Source: Melioribacteraceae bacterium (GTDB taxonomy: Bacteria > Bacteroidota > Ignavibacteria > Ignavibacteriales > Melioribacteraceae). Taken from it: a DNA stretch of 64,000 nucleotides. A program made the translations under genes and the position numbers. The notes under the pieces are model-generated. The model did not search any database. It was given only the letters and a program-made list of their open reading frames with translations, and was not told the DNA's origin. Location of the stretch: assembly GCA_026417375.1 (NCBI GenBank), contig JAOADJ010000031.1, forward strand, positions 1 through 64,000. Reading direction: 5' to 3'. Shown here in pieces: positions 37,398 through 45,996 of the stretch (the stretch's first letter is position 1; every line of letters starts with the position of its first letter).

Positions 37398-39215
37398 TTA
37401 GTCTTCTTCATTCAATTTCATCAAATTATATCTTTTCCTTTCATTTGGATCAAGATATAATTTTCTTAATCTAATTGATTTTGGTGTTACTTCAACCATC
37501 TCATCATCCTGAATATATTCAAGTGCTTCTTCCAAAGTAAATTTAATTGCAGGAACAATTTTAATAGCTTTATCACTTCCGCTTGCACGCATATTTGTTA
37601 ATTTTTTTCCACGTTGAATATTAACCTCAATGTCATTTTCTTTATTATGTTCACCTATAATCTGTCCACGATAAACAACTTCTCCTGGATCAATGAAAAA
37701 TTTTCCTCTATCTTGTAATGAATCAATTGCATAAGCTGTTGCCGGTCCTTCATCCATTGAAATCAACACACCATTACTTTTTGTTCCAATCGGTCCTTTA
37801 AAATATTCATATTGAAAAAATCTGTGGTGCATCACAGCTTCGCCGGAAGTAGCGGTTAATAGTTTTGTTCTCAATCCCATAATACCTCTTGAAGGAATAT
37901 GAAATTCAAGGGTATTAAGAGTTCCTTTGTTTTCCATTTTAACTAATACACCACGACGTTGACCAACCAATTCTATAACTTTGCCGGCATATTCAGCCGG
38001 AACATCAACAATTAAAATTTCTATTGGTTCAGCTTTTTTACCATTTATTTCCTTATAAATTACTTTCGGTTCTCTAATTTGTAATTCAAACCCTTCTCTT
38101 CTCATATTTTCAATTAAAATAGAAAGATGTAAGATACCTCTGCCAGATACTTTAAATGAGTCTGGTGTATTCATTTCCTGAACTTTTAATGCAACATTAT
38201 GTTCAAGTTCTTTAAACAATCTATCTCTCAACTGACGTGATGTAACATATTTCCCTTCTTTACCATAAAATGGAGAATTATTGACTGTAAAGGTCATACT
38301 AATAGTTGGTTCATCAATTGAAATAATTGGTAATGGTTCAGGATTTGTTGCATCTGCAATTGTATCTCCAATATCTATATCTTCAATACCAACAACTGCA
38401 CAAATATCACCTGCCTGTACTTCATCAACTTCTTCTCTGTTTAATCCATTAAAAATAAATAGTTGTTTTATAATTACAGAATGCACAGAACCATCTCTTT
38501 TAATTATTGAAAGTGGAGTTGTTTTATTTAAAGTGCCACGGAAAACTCTTCCAATTCCAATTCTACCGACATAATCATTATAATCAAGCGAAGTAATTTG
38601 AAACTGAACAGTTCCCTCTTCTGTTTTTGGTGGTGGAATTCTTTTTATTATTTTTTCAAGTAATGGTGTTAAATCAGTTCTTGGATCATCAAGTTTTTTA
38701 ATTGCCCAACCATCTCTACCACTTGCGTAAACAAAAGGAAAATCAAGTTGATTTTCATCAGCGCCAAGTTCGATAAATAAATCATATACTTCATCAAGCA
38801 CTTCAAGTGGGCGATTATCGGGTCTGTCAATTTTGTTGATAACAACAATTGGTTTAAGATGAAGAGATAATGCTTTTTCAAGAACGAATCTTGTTTGAGG
38901 CATTGGTCCTTCAAAAGAATCAACCAGAAGAAGAACACCATCAGCCATTTTTAAAACACGTTCAACTTCGCCACCAAAATCTGAGTGACCCGGAGTATCA
39001 ATTAAATTTATTTTATAATTTTTATATGGAATACTTATATTTTTTGCAAGTATAGTAATTCCTCTTTCTCTTTCAAGATCATTTGAATCGAGAAATCTTT
39101 CACGAACAACCTGATTGCTTCTAAAAACTTGGCATTGTTTTAAAATCTGATCAACTAATGTTGTTTTTCCATGATCTACGTGAGCAATAATTGCAATATT
39201 TCTTATTTCTTTCAT
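37398..39215 (-). CDS. typA: Ribosome-associated GTPase TypA/BipA
   Basis: Translational GTPase that binds 70S ribosomes or assembling 50S subunits, mainly under cold or stress. G1 is AHVDHGKTTLVDQIL, G3 DTPGHSDFGGEVERVL, and G4 NKIDRPDNRP. The C-terminal TypA-specific part includes RSRGIMGLRTKLLTATSGEA-like residues (PSRGIMGLRTKLL), EYFKGPIG and VTPKSIRLRKLYLD. Length 605 is typical. A TAAATTTG box at 39240-39247 (minus) is a plausible -7 element 25 bases ahead of ATG. rocD follows. Confidence 0.97.
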   Translation of the reverse strand: MKEIRNIAIIAHVDHGKTTLVDQILKQCQVFRSNQVVRERFLDSNDLERERGITILAKNISIPYKNYKINLIDTPGHSDFGGEVERVLKMADGVLLLVDSFEGPMPQTRFVLEKALSLHLKPIVVINKIDRPDNRPLEVLDEVYDLFIELGADENQLDFPFVYASGRDGWAIKKLDDPRTDLTPLLEKIIKRIPPPKTEEGTVQFQITSLDYNDYVGRIGIGRVFRGTLNKTTPLSIIKRDGSVHSVIIKQLFIFNGLNREEVDEVQAGDICAVVGIEDIDIGDTIADATNPEPLPIISIDEPTISMTFTVNNSPFYGKEGKYVTSRQLRDRLFKELEHNVALKVQEMNTPDSFKVSGRGILHLSILIENMRREGFELQIREPKVIYKEINGKKAEPIEILIVDVPAEYAGKVIELVGQRRGVLVKMENKGTLNTLEFHIPSRGIMGLRTKLLTATSGEAVMHHRFFQYEYFKGPIGTKSNGVLISMDEGPATAYAIDSLQDRGKFFIDPGEVVYRGQIIGEHNKENDIEVNIQRGKKLTNMRASGSDKAIKIVPAIKFTLEEALEYIQDDEMVEVTPKSIRLRKLYLDPNERKRYNLMKLNEED

Positions 39216-39261
39216 TTATTTCCTTAATTATTTCATTTGCAAATTTACAAAAGGTTTATGA

Positions 39262-39306
39262 GAAGAAAGAAAAAAGTCACACATCCCTTTCTATGCGTGA
39301 CTTTTT
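39262..39306 (-). terminator. Terminator of the lptD operon
   Basis: On the minus strand AAAAAGTCACGCAT pairs with ATGTGTGACTTTTT (14 positions, one G-U) around an 8-base loop, then a T-rich run to about 39262. The G-U pair works only on this strand. It lies about 90 bases past the lptD stop and directly ahead of typA. Confidence 0.8.
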
Positions 39307-39394
39307 AGGAGTTCACTATGCAGCGAATTTTTTTTATAATTCAATAGCTTGGACGCAATGAAATGAGAAAATGTTTCTTGCATTGAAATTTATT
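39307..39394. other. Spacer between lptD and its terminator
   Basis: An 88-base noncoding 3' region of the LptD transcript. I see no further gene, repeat or conserved RNA fold in it. Confidence 0.4.
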
Positions 39395-41938
39395 TTATCT
39401 TAAACCTGAGTATAAACCTTTTGACTTTGTAACTTTAATATCTTTAAGCTCAGATGCTTTCATTCTTAATTCAAAATGAAAACCGCGATATGTGCCAAGT
39501 GGGTTCCAAGTAAAATTCATTTCCCAGCAGTGCAGATCTCTATAAATTGTAATTTGTGGAGCAGATAATTGATGTGTGTTAAAATCATAATTCCCACGAA
39601 ATGTTATTCTCCAATTTTTAGTAAGGTTAGCACTAAAATCCAATCCAATATTTGAATAAACATTTTTTTCAAGTGGAGAATATTTGGAAAGATTGTAATT
39701 ATAGTTAATATTTAAATTCCATGGTATTGACATATCAGGTGTATCGGAATTATCATAAAGTGCGATAAAATCTTTTTTGTTAAAAACTGGTTCGGTTTGA
39801 TTTTCTTTATTTTCATTTTCTTTTGAATTATCTGATTTAAATTTTTCTCCGCTTAAACTTGTAGAAATAGAAAAACTAAAATTATTTAATCTCATTAAAC
39901 CTGAACCTTTATTAACAAGATATTTATTTATTTCTTTTTTAAGATTAGAATCATAATCATAAAAAGTATATGAAGAGTTTCCATAAAAGTTCAACCATTC
40001 ACCAATCTGAGTTCTGTAACTAAGGTTTAAATTTTGCATTTTCAAACTATCTGCTGCAAAATTATAGCCGCCTGAAATATCAAAATTCAGTAGTTGTATT
40101 TTCTTTTGTTCTTTTGTTGTATCACCTGGAATTTTATTTAGTTTAATTTCGAAAACATTACCGATTGAAAAATTAACACTTTGTGTTCTGCCACTTCCTG
40201 CTCCACCAAAAATTTGTCCTTCATATTTATCATATTTTACCGGTTTTCCATTTTCATAATAAATATCATAATAACCCCAGTTATTTGTTGAAAAATCCGG
40301 AGTATAATTAAACGAAATTGTTGGCATTAAGGTATGTCGGAAAGATTCAACCCCAGCAAAATTCGGATTAAAAATTCCATAAAGTTTTGTGTTTGCAGAA
40401 ATTCCAGTTGTGAATGTTCTGACAAAATTTAATTCATTGAGTGTTTCTGTTACTAAACTATCTTTAACTGTTTTATTTCCTTTTGAATCTGTGTATTCAA
40501 TTTTTTTGAATTCTTTTTTTATTCTTTTGTTGTACCATTTTTCCTGGTAACTAAAGTTTGGTGTAATATTGAAATAACCAAATTTAGGAGTGAAATTAAA
40601 ATTCAGGTTATGTAATGCTCCCATTTTTGATTCTGCAATTTCATTCCTTTTAGATCTGTTATTCGAAAACTGACCTGAATAAGAAATTCCAAGTAACTCA
40701 TACCATCTTTGTTTATCAAACTCGAATGAATTTTTATTTCTGAATGGATAAAAAATATTATGTGAATAACCAATGTTTGGTAAAGTTTCTTCGATGTTTC
40801 CGTTATCTAAATATTGAGTTCTATTATAGCTCAAAGATAAACTTGAATTATCCCAACTTTTAGAATATGAAGCACCGGAAATAATTTGTTGCGTTAATAA
40901 AGTATTGTAATCAATACTATTATTTCTTAAAAAATTGCTGGAAACAAATTGAAGATTTGCACTGAACTGAGATGTTGGATCAATTTGTTGAGAATGATAC
41001 CAGGAAATTCTCCAATCATTTTGGCGCTGTTTTAAATTATTTGGATCTGATTCTTCACCGATTGAAATATTTGAATAACCGGCTTCAAGTGAGCCACTGA
41101 AGTCATATCTTTTAGCATAACGGAATCTGCTTCTTAAACCAAATCCACCTTTTGTATAATAGTCACCTGTAAAAGCTAAATCCATATAATCATTCATAGC
41201 CCAAAAATATCCGAAGTTATGAAAATATTGTCCTCTATTGGCAGTAGATCCAAAACCGGGTACAATAATTCCACTTCTTCTTCCTGTTTCATTTGGTATT
41301 ACCGCAAATGGCAAAGGAAGAGGAAGAGGAACACCGGCTACATACATAAAAATCCAACGTGCAATAATTTTATCTTTTTGAATAACTTTCATTTCACTTG
41401 CAGTAAAATGTGTGTGAGGAGTATCTGAATTACATGTAGTAAATTTTCCATTTTCAATGAAGTAAGTATTCTTATCAACCTTTTTTACTTTTTCACCTTC
41501 GTATCGTTGATCTTTTTCTTTATTCTTAGCAAGAGAAATAAAACCTTTCTGAGTTTTAAAATTATATTTTATTCTATTTCCCTCATAAACCTCAGTACCT
41601 TCGGTAAGTTTTGGTTTACCTTTTATTTTAACTTTTGCTGTATCTGATGTATCCACTACAGCAAATGCTTCAAGGTTATTAGTTTTATAATCAATAAAAA
41701 TGTTTGCAGCTTCAAGTTCGGTTGTTTTATATTTTATATTACTCGAACCATATAAAAACATTTTTCTTTCTTTTACTTTGAAAATAATAGAATCGGATGA
41801 TGAAGAATTGACAATTGCATCTATATCCAATTTTTTTTGAGTTGTATCGCTTTTATTTATTAATGTATCAGATGAATTTATTTGAGCAAATAAAATAGAG
41901 GCAATAAAAAAAAATATGTAAATAATTTTTAGTTTCAT
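39395..41938 (-). CDS. lptD: LPS-assembly outer-membrane protein LptD-like
   Basis: 847 residues. Inserts lipopolysaccharide into the outer leaflet of the outer membrane, with an LptE-like partner and the periplasmic LptA bridge. A signal peptide is followed by an OstA/LptA-like beta-jellyroll (about 45-190; GSSNIKYKTTELEA, EGNRIKYNFKTQKGFI). The LptD core begins FTASEMKVI and PLPLPLPFAVIP, then a long barrel of alternating strands to the end. Few cysteines are present, so the disulfide pattern of E. coli LptD is absent. It shares one base (TAATG) with the preceding LEA-like lipoprotein stop and ends the operon before a strong terminator. Confidence 0.9.
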   Translation of the reverse strand: MKLKIIYIFFFIASILFAQINSSDTLINKSDTTQKKLDIDAIVNSSSSDSIIFKVKERKMFLYGSSNIKYKTTELEAANIFIDYKTNNLEAFAVVDTSDTAKVKIKGKPKLTEGTEVYEGNRIKYNFKTQKGFISLAKNKEKDQRYEGEKVKKVDKNTYFIENGKFTTCNSDTPHTHFTASEMKVIQKDKIIARWIFMYVAGVPLPLPLPFAVIPNETGRRSGIIVPGFGSTANRGQYFHNFGYFWAMNDYMDLAFTGDYYTKGGFGLRSRFRYAKRYDFSGSLEAGYSNISIGEESDPNNLKQRQNDWRISWYHSQQIDPTSQFSANLQFVSSNFLRNNSIDYNTLLTQQIISGASYSKSWDNSSLSLSYNRTQYLDNGNIEETLPNIGYSHNIFYPFRNKNSFEFDKQRWYELLGISYSGQFSNNRSKRNEIAESKMGALHNLNFNFTPKFGYFNITPNFSYQEKWYNKRIKKEFKKIEYTDSKGNKTVKDSLVTETLNELNFVRTFTTGISANTKLYGIFNPNFAGVESFRHTLMPTISFNYTPDFSTNNWGYYDIYYENGKPVKYDKYEGQIFGGAGSGRTQSVNFSIGNVFEIKLNKIPGDTTKEQKKIQLLNFDISGGYNFAADSLKMQNLNLSYRTQIGEWLNFYGNSSYTFYDYDSNLKKEINKYLVNKGSGLMRLNNFSFSISTSLSGEKFKSDNSKENENKENQTEPVFNKKDFIALYDNSDTPDMSIPWNLNINYNYNLSKYSPLEKNVYSNIGLDFSANLTKNWRITFRGNYDFNTHQLSAPQITIYRDLHCWEMNFTWNPLGTYRGFHFELRMKASELKDIKVTKSKGLYSGLR

Positions 41939-42537
41939 TAATTAAAAGTTTTTTCCACAATTGTTAATTCTTTTGGATATTCGAATTCACCTAAATTAGT
42001 TTTAATCTTGGGTTTAGTTATTAATTTAATTTTTTCAGAATTACTATTTTCATTTTTAAGGTTTAGTATCAACGAAATTATTTCTTCAATGTTTTTATTC
42101 CTGAAATTTTGAATTAAATCAAATTCAATGTGAAGAGGAATGATTACAGAATTTCCTTTAGTAGGAATGTAAACTGGTTTTTCAATATTTCCATTTAGAA
42201 TTTCTTTTTCATTTAAGAATAATTTATATGGAAAAGATGAAATAGCAACTTCAGAATTTGGTAATTCTATTTCACCATTTTCCGGATTTTTTGCTTCTAC
42301 ATTTAATGTAAATGAAAATGGAAGACTACCTTTTGTTATTAAAGTTGACAATTTTGTTATTTCAATTAAAGAAAAATCTTTAAGTGAATTTTTATTGTTT
42401 AATGAAACTCCAGATAAATTGAAATTCTCAAGATTATTAATTCTAAATTTAAGTCGTGAAATATCATTGAATGATTTTAAAATTGCACAACCAGTTATAA
42501 TAAAACTTAACAAAAGAAATAATGATATATTTTTCAT
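41938..42537 (-). CDS. LEA type 2-like lipoprotein
   Basis: 199 residues. A signal peptide ends in lipobox SFIITGC (Cys17). The mature part resembles LEA14/WHy domains: NNLENFNLSGVSLNN, PFSFTLNVEAKNPENGEIELPN and TKGNSVIIPLHIEF. These beta-sandwich domains occur in envelope proteins of unknown role. The TAATG junction with lptD means the two are made together. It could be a local partner in LPS assembly, for example in place of LptE, but no LptE-like sequence is evident and this is inference. Confidence 0.75.
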   Translation of the reverse strand: MKNISLFLLLSFIITGCAILKSFNDISRLKFRINNLENFNLSGVSLNNKNSLKDFSLIEITKLSTLITKGSLPFSFTLNVEAKNPENGEIELPNSEVAISSFPYKLFLNEKEILNGNIEKPVYIPTKGNSVIIPLHIEFDLIQNFRNKNIEEIISLILNLKNENSNSEKIKLITKPKIKTNLGEFEYPKELTIVEKTFN

Positions 42538-42567
42538 AGAAATTGAATTCTTAAAAAGTATAATTGT

Positions 42568-43560
42568 TTAGTTTAAAATTTTATTCTCTTCAATTTTATT
42601 AATAATTAGTTCAGCTACTTTTAAAGCTTTCAATCCATCTTTTCCGGAAACAATCGGTTTTTTATCATTGATAATTGAATCAATAAAATATTCCAGTTCA
42701 AGTTTTAGAGCATTTACTTCTTTAACTTCCGGTTGTTCATATACTACAAATTTTTTCTTATCACCAATTCCCATTTCACCAAAATTAATAAATGGATTTT
42801 GTGGCATTCCTGTTGGATTAACTAATCTGTAAACTTCGGAAGTGCCGGTAATAAAGTCTAATGATATATAAGCATCTCTCTGAAACATTCTCATTTTTCT
42901 CATTTTCTTTTGTGATATTCTGCTTGCAGTAACATTTGCAACGGCACCATTTTCAAATTCTATTCTTGCATTTGCAATATCAATTGAATCTGAAACAACA
43001 GCAACACCATTTGCTTTTATATCTTTCACATCACTTTTTATTAAACTTAATATTATATCAATATCATGAATCATTAAATCTAAAACTACTGCTACATCAG
43101 TTCCTCTTGGATTAAACTGAGCAAGTCTATCAGTTTGCACAAATACAGGATTCAATTCATATTTTTCTAATGTTAAAAGAGCCGGATTAAACCGTTCAAT
43201 ATGTCCAACCTGAAAAATTAATTTTTTCATTTCTGCTTCTTTAACTAAATCTTCTGCTTCCCAAATTTGTGACGTTATTGGTTTTTCAACAAAAACATGT
43301 TTGTTTTTTGCAAATGCTTTTTTTACCAATTTGTAATGAGCGCTAGTTGTTGCTACAATATCAACAGCATCAACTTCATCTATTAATTCATCAAGTTCTT
43401 TAAAAGCTTTAGTATTTAATTCTTCGGCAACATTTTTTGCTCGTTCAAAATCTAAATCATAAACACCTATAAAATCACAATTGTGAACTTCTTTGAAAAG
43501 TTTAGTGTGAATTTTTCCAAGATGACCTGTGCCAACAACTCCAGCTTTAATTTTTTTCAT
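42568..43560 (-). CDS. Gfo/Idh/MocA family oxidoreductase
   Basis: 330 residues. The NAD(P)-binding start is KAGVVGTGHLGKIHTKLF; the family catalytic segment is KHVFVEKPIT, and QVGHIERFNPALL and LDLMIHDIDIIL match sugar-nucleotide oxidoreductases of this family. The GHIERFNPA stretch is shared with UDP-GlcNAc 3-dehydrogenase GnnA, which feeds 2,3-diamino lipid A. With LptD, LpxH and envelope genes in the window a lipid A role is attractive, but the aminotransferase GnnB is not here, so the function is a hypothesis. It is coupled to the T9SS plug gene by an ATGA overlap. Confidence 0.82.
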   Translation of the reverse strand: MKKIKAGVVGTGHLGKIHTKLFKEVHNCDFIGVYDLDFERAKNVAEELNTKAFKELDELIDEVDAVDIVATTSAHYKLVKKAFAKNKHVFVEKPITSQIWEAEDLVKEAEMKKLIFQVGHIERFNPALLTLEKYELNPVFVQTDRLAQFNPRGTDVAVVLDLMIHDIDIILSLIKSDVKDIKANGVAVVSDSIDIANARIEFENGAVANVTASRISQKKMRKMRMFQRDAYISLDFITGTSEVYRLVNPTGMPQNPFINFGEMGIGDKKKFVVYEQPEVKEVNALKLELEYFIDSIINDKKPIVSGKDGLKALKVAELIINKIEENKILN

Positions 43561-44792
43561 AACACTCCATCAATTTTTTTATAACCAATAATTTTTTCAT
43601 AACCACCTTTTTCTTCAGATTCATAATAAAGAAAAATGTGGTATTCATTTTTTGTTTCGTAAAAATTACCTTCTAAAATAAACCAATCTTGATTTATAAT
43701 TTTATTGCTTTCAATTTCTGCAACTACATATTGATAGTCATACAATCCTCTTTTAAGTTGAATTGTTAAATACATAATGTTATTATCGTCATACATTTCA
43801 TATTCAGGTGATAATTTCCAATCATTAAATGAACCAACTAAAAATATTGGTTTAGTAATATTCTCAGGGGGCTTTAATCTGAATGTTACATTTAAGTATT
43901 CTGCATTTGAGTTTTTCCAATTCATTAAAATTGATGAACCATTTATATCATTTTTTCTTTTTGTAAAAAGATCTGAAAAATCAAATTCACCAAATTTAGA
44001 ATTAACATTAACTGAATTATAAACTGAAATATTTCTGGTATCTGTTTGGCGATATTCATTGCCCGGTTTAATGTTTCTTGCAACAAATGAAAATCTTTTA
44101 CTCGCATCCCATTCATAATAAGTATTCTGATTAAAATTTTTTCTATCAATAATTATTGGATAATCAAATAATCTATTTTTAATTATTTCAACTTTTAACA
44201 CATTATTTTGGAATAAAGAATCAGGTAAAGTAAAACTTGTATTTATAGAAATAGTTCTTCCTAAAATTGCCAAATCTCCAAATTCACCTTGTAAAGATTC
44301 TCTTATAGTTGATACATTTAATTTTACTTCTGGATTTACAACATAAAATTTTCCAGATGCATAAATTTTCTTTTTATCAAAATTATCAACAATAAAATAT
44401 TTCCATTTTGAAGAAGTTGTAAACTGAACATTATCATTTGGAAATTTTCCCAAGTAATGAAAATTAGCACCACGAACATTTAATGGTAGTTTATCCAACC
44501 AAAGATTTATTTCTTTATCATATAATGGATTAAATAGAAATGGGTTTTCATAAACATTCCATTCAGAATCGCAAGGGCGAAAAATAATTGCAAGATTTGG
44601 CTCTTCCTTCGATAAAACATCAAATTCAATTGAAATAAAACTTTCCTTATTCGATAAATCAATTAAAGGAAAAATTGTTTCATCATCATTTGAATAAACA
44701 CGTAAGCTTTTTATCTCTATCTGAGCAATTATTTCTAATTGGATAAAAAAAGTAAAGACTAAAAAAAATATTTTCAATAAATGTCTATGCAT
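43557..44792 (-). CDS. Type IX secretion system plug protein (DUF5103)
   Basis: 411 residues with a signal peptide (LLKIFFLVFTFFIQLEIIAQ). The N-terminal domain has IKSLRVYSNDDETIFPLIDLS and the FRPCDSEWN, FHYLGKFPND segments of DUF5103/T9SS plug, the periplasmic plug that closes the SprA translocon. The C-terminal domain with FLVGSFNDWKLSPE, YEMYDDNN and LKRGLYDYQYVV is E-set/CBM48-like, as usual in this family. Length normal. It follows the 80-residue gene with a 19-base overlap and begins the run to lptD. SprA itself is not in the window. Confidence 0.88.
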   Translation of the reverse strand: MHRHLLKIFFLVFTFFIQLEIIAQIEIKSLRVYSNDDETIFPLIDLSNKESFISIEFDVLSKEEPNLAIIFRPCDSEWNVYENPFLFNPLYDKEINLWLDKLPLNVRGANFHYLGKFPNDNVQFTTSSKWKYFIVDNFDKKKIYASGKFYVVNPEVKLNVSTIRESLQGEFGDLAILGRTISINTSFTLPDSLFQNNVLKVEIIKNRLFDYPIIIDRKNFNQNTYYEWDASKRFSFVARNIKPGNEYRQTDTRNISVYNSVNVNSKFGEFDFSDLFTKRKNDINGSSILMNWKNSNAEYLNVTFRLKPPENITKPIFLVGSFNDWKLSPEYEMYDDNNIMYLTIQLKRGLYDYQYVVAEIESNKIINQDWFILEGNFYETKNEYHIFLYYESEEKGGYEKIIGYKKIDGVL

Positions 44793-45016
44793 TTTACAGA
44801 ACTAAAAGGAACAAAAGTTTGAAATGTTAATTCATCTCTTTGAGATTCCAGCAACAATCCTTCCTCAAAAGCATTTACAAGTTTGCCAGTTTTAAATACA
44901 ATTTCATAAAATGCATTATGTTCATTATTCATTTGGTTTCCATAAACAACACCATAGTTTTCCTGCATTGTTATGTTTAATGTTTTACCGATATAATTAT
45001 TCCAATCTATTCTCAT
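44774..45016 (-). CDS. 80-residue protein of unknown function
   Basis: Not recognised. Beta-rich: short strands and a closing FVPFSSVKCIDIY suggest a small barrel (Sm-, PRC- or SH3-like), but this is a guess from pattern only. No signal peptide. A good ribosome site (AGAGGAT) lies ahead of the ATG, and a promoter-like pair lies upstream, so it is likely real and the first gene of the plug-lptD operon. It overlaps the plug gene start by 19 bases. Confidence 0.6.
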   Translation of the reverse strand: MRIDWNNYIGKTLNITMQENYGVVYGNQMNNEHNAFYEIVFKTGKLVNAFEEGLLLESQRDELTFQTFVPFSSVKCIDIY

Positions 45017-45047
45017 TTTTATCCTCTAAATTTTCTATTAACAATAC

Positions 45048-45079
45048 GAAAAGTATCTAAAAACAAAGTGTTTTACAAA
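45048..45079 (-). promoter_or_regulatory. Candidate promoter of the plug-lptD operon
   Basis: On the minus strand TTTG (45079-45076), 20 bases, then TACTTTTC (45055-45048), one mismatch from TAnnTTTG. It lies 31 bases ahead of the 80-residue protein. It matches the Bacteroidota promoter form; by eye only. Confidence 0.4.
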
Positions 45080-45166
45080 ACAACAATAAATTTGGTTCTA
45101 ATGATTTTTTCGAAGAAGCATTTCAATATATACTTATTATATTTGCAAAAAATTTTTTGATTAAAT

Positions 45167-45928
45167 ATGAAATTATACATTAAAATATTTTTACTACTTT
45201 GTTCAGTAAATTTATTTGCACAAAATTCTTATTCACTTTTACAATTCAAAAATGAAACAGTAGATTTTTTCAAACAACCTTCCCAATGGAATAATAACGA
45301 TTTAATTAAACTAGGAATTATAGGAACAACAACATTTTTATTAATTCAGACTGACCAATCACTTAGAAATGAAATAATGAAAGATAGATCTTACTACAAA
45401 AGTTTTCCGATCGAATTAGGAAGAAAATATGGTGAACTTTATTCACCATTAATTTTTACAGGTTTATTTGGTTTAAATGGATTAATAAATAAAGATCAAC
45501 AATCAAAAAAAATTGCATTCGAAATTATTCAAACAACTTTTTATTCTGGTTTAATTACAAGCGGACTTAAAATTGCTTTTGGAAGAGCTCGACCTTTTAC
45601 AGAAAAAGGTTCAAAAGATTTTGGAAATTTATTTTTATTAGATGATGAATTTCATTCACTGCCAAGCGGACATACTACAATTGCATTTTCAATTTCATCA
45701 GTGCTTGCTAACAATACAGAATCTAATTGGCTAAAAGTCTTATGTTATGTTCCAGCTTTTTTAACAGCAACATCAAGAGTTTATCAGGATAAGCATTGGC
45801 TCTCCGATGTTTTTTTGGGTGGAATAATAGGTTTTACAGTTGGCAATTGGGTTACATCAAAGCATAATAATTTAGAAGTAAAAGGATTTTCTTCGAGCAA
45901 CAGAATTTATTTTTCAATTTTATTTTAG
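45167..45928 (+). CDS. PAP2 family phosphatase
   Basis: 253 residues with a signal peptide (KLYIKIFLLLCSVNLFA). The acid-phosphatase/PAP2 motifs are KIAFGRARPF, LPSGHTT and SRVYQDKHWLSDV, complete and in order. Several hydrophobic segments surround them. PAP2 enzymes remove phosphate from lipids such as undecaprenyl pyrophosphate, phosphatidic acid or lipid A. The context (outer-membrane operon in divergent orientation) fits envelope lipid metabolism, but the substrate is not known. TATATTTG at 45138-45145 is a possible -7 box. Confidence 0.88.
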   Translation: MKLYIKIFLLLCSVNLFAQNSYSLLQFKNETVDFFKQPSQWNNNDLIKLGIIGTTTFLLIQTDQSLRNEIMKDRSYYKSFPIELGRKYGELYSPLIFTGLFGLNGLINKDQQSKKIAFEIIQTTFYSGLITSGLKIAFGRARPFTEKGSKDFGNLFLLDDEFHSLPSGHTTIAFSISSVLANNTESNWLKVLCYVPAFLTATSRVYQDKHWLSDVFLGGIIGFTVGNWVTSKHNNLEVKGFSSSNRIYFSILF

Positions 45929-45996
45929 CAAAAAAATTTAATCAGGAATTTCATTTTATTTATTTTTCGTTAATAAAAAATTTACTTTGAGGTAAA

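Noticed and set aside
45138-45145. TATATTTG as the promoter of the PAP2 gene
   Set aside because: No TTTG at 19-21 bases upstream; kept only as a remark in the PAP2 entry.
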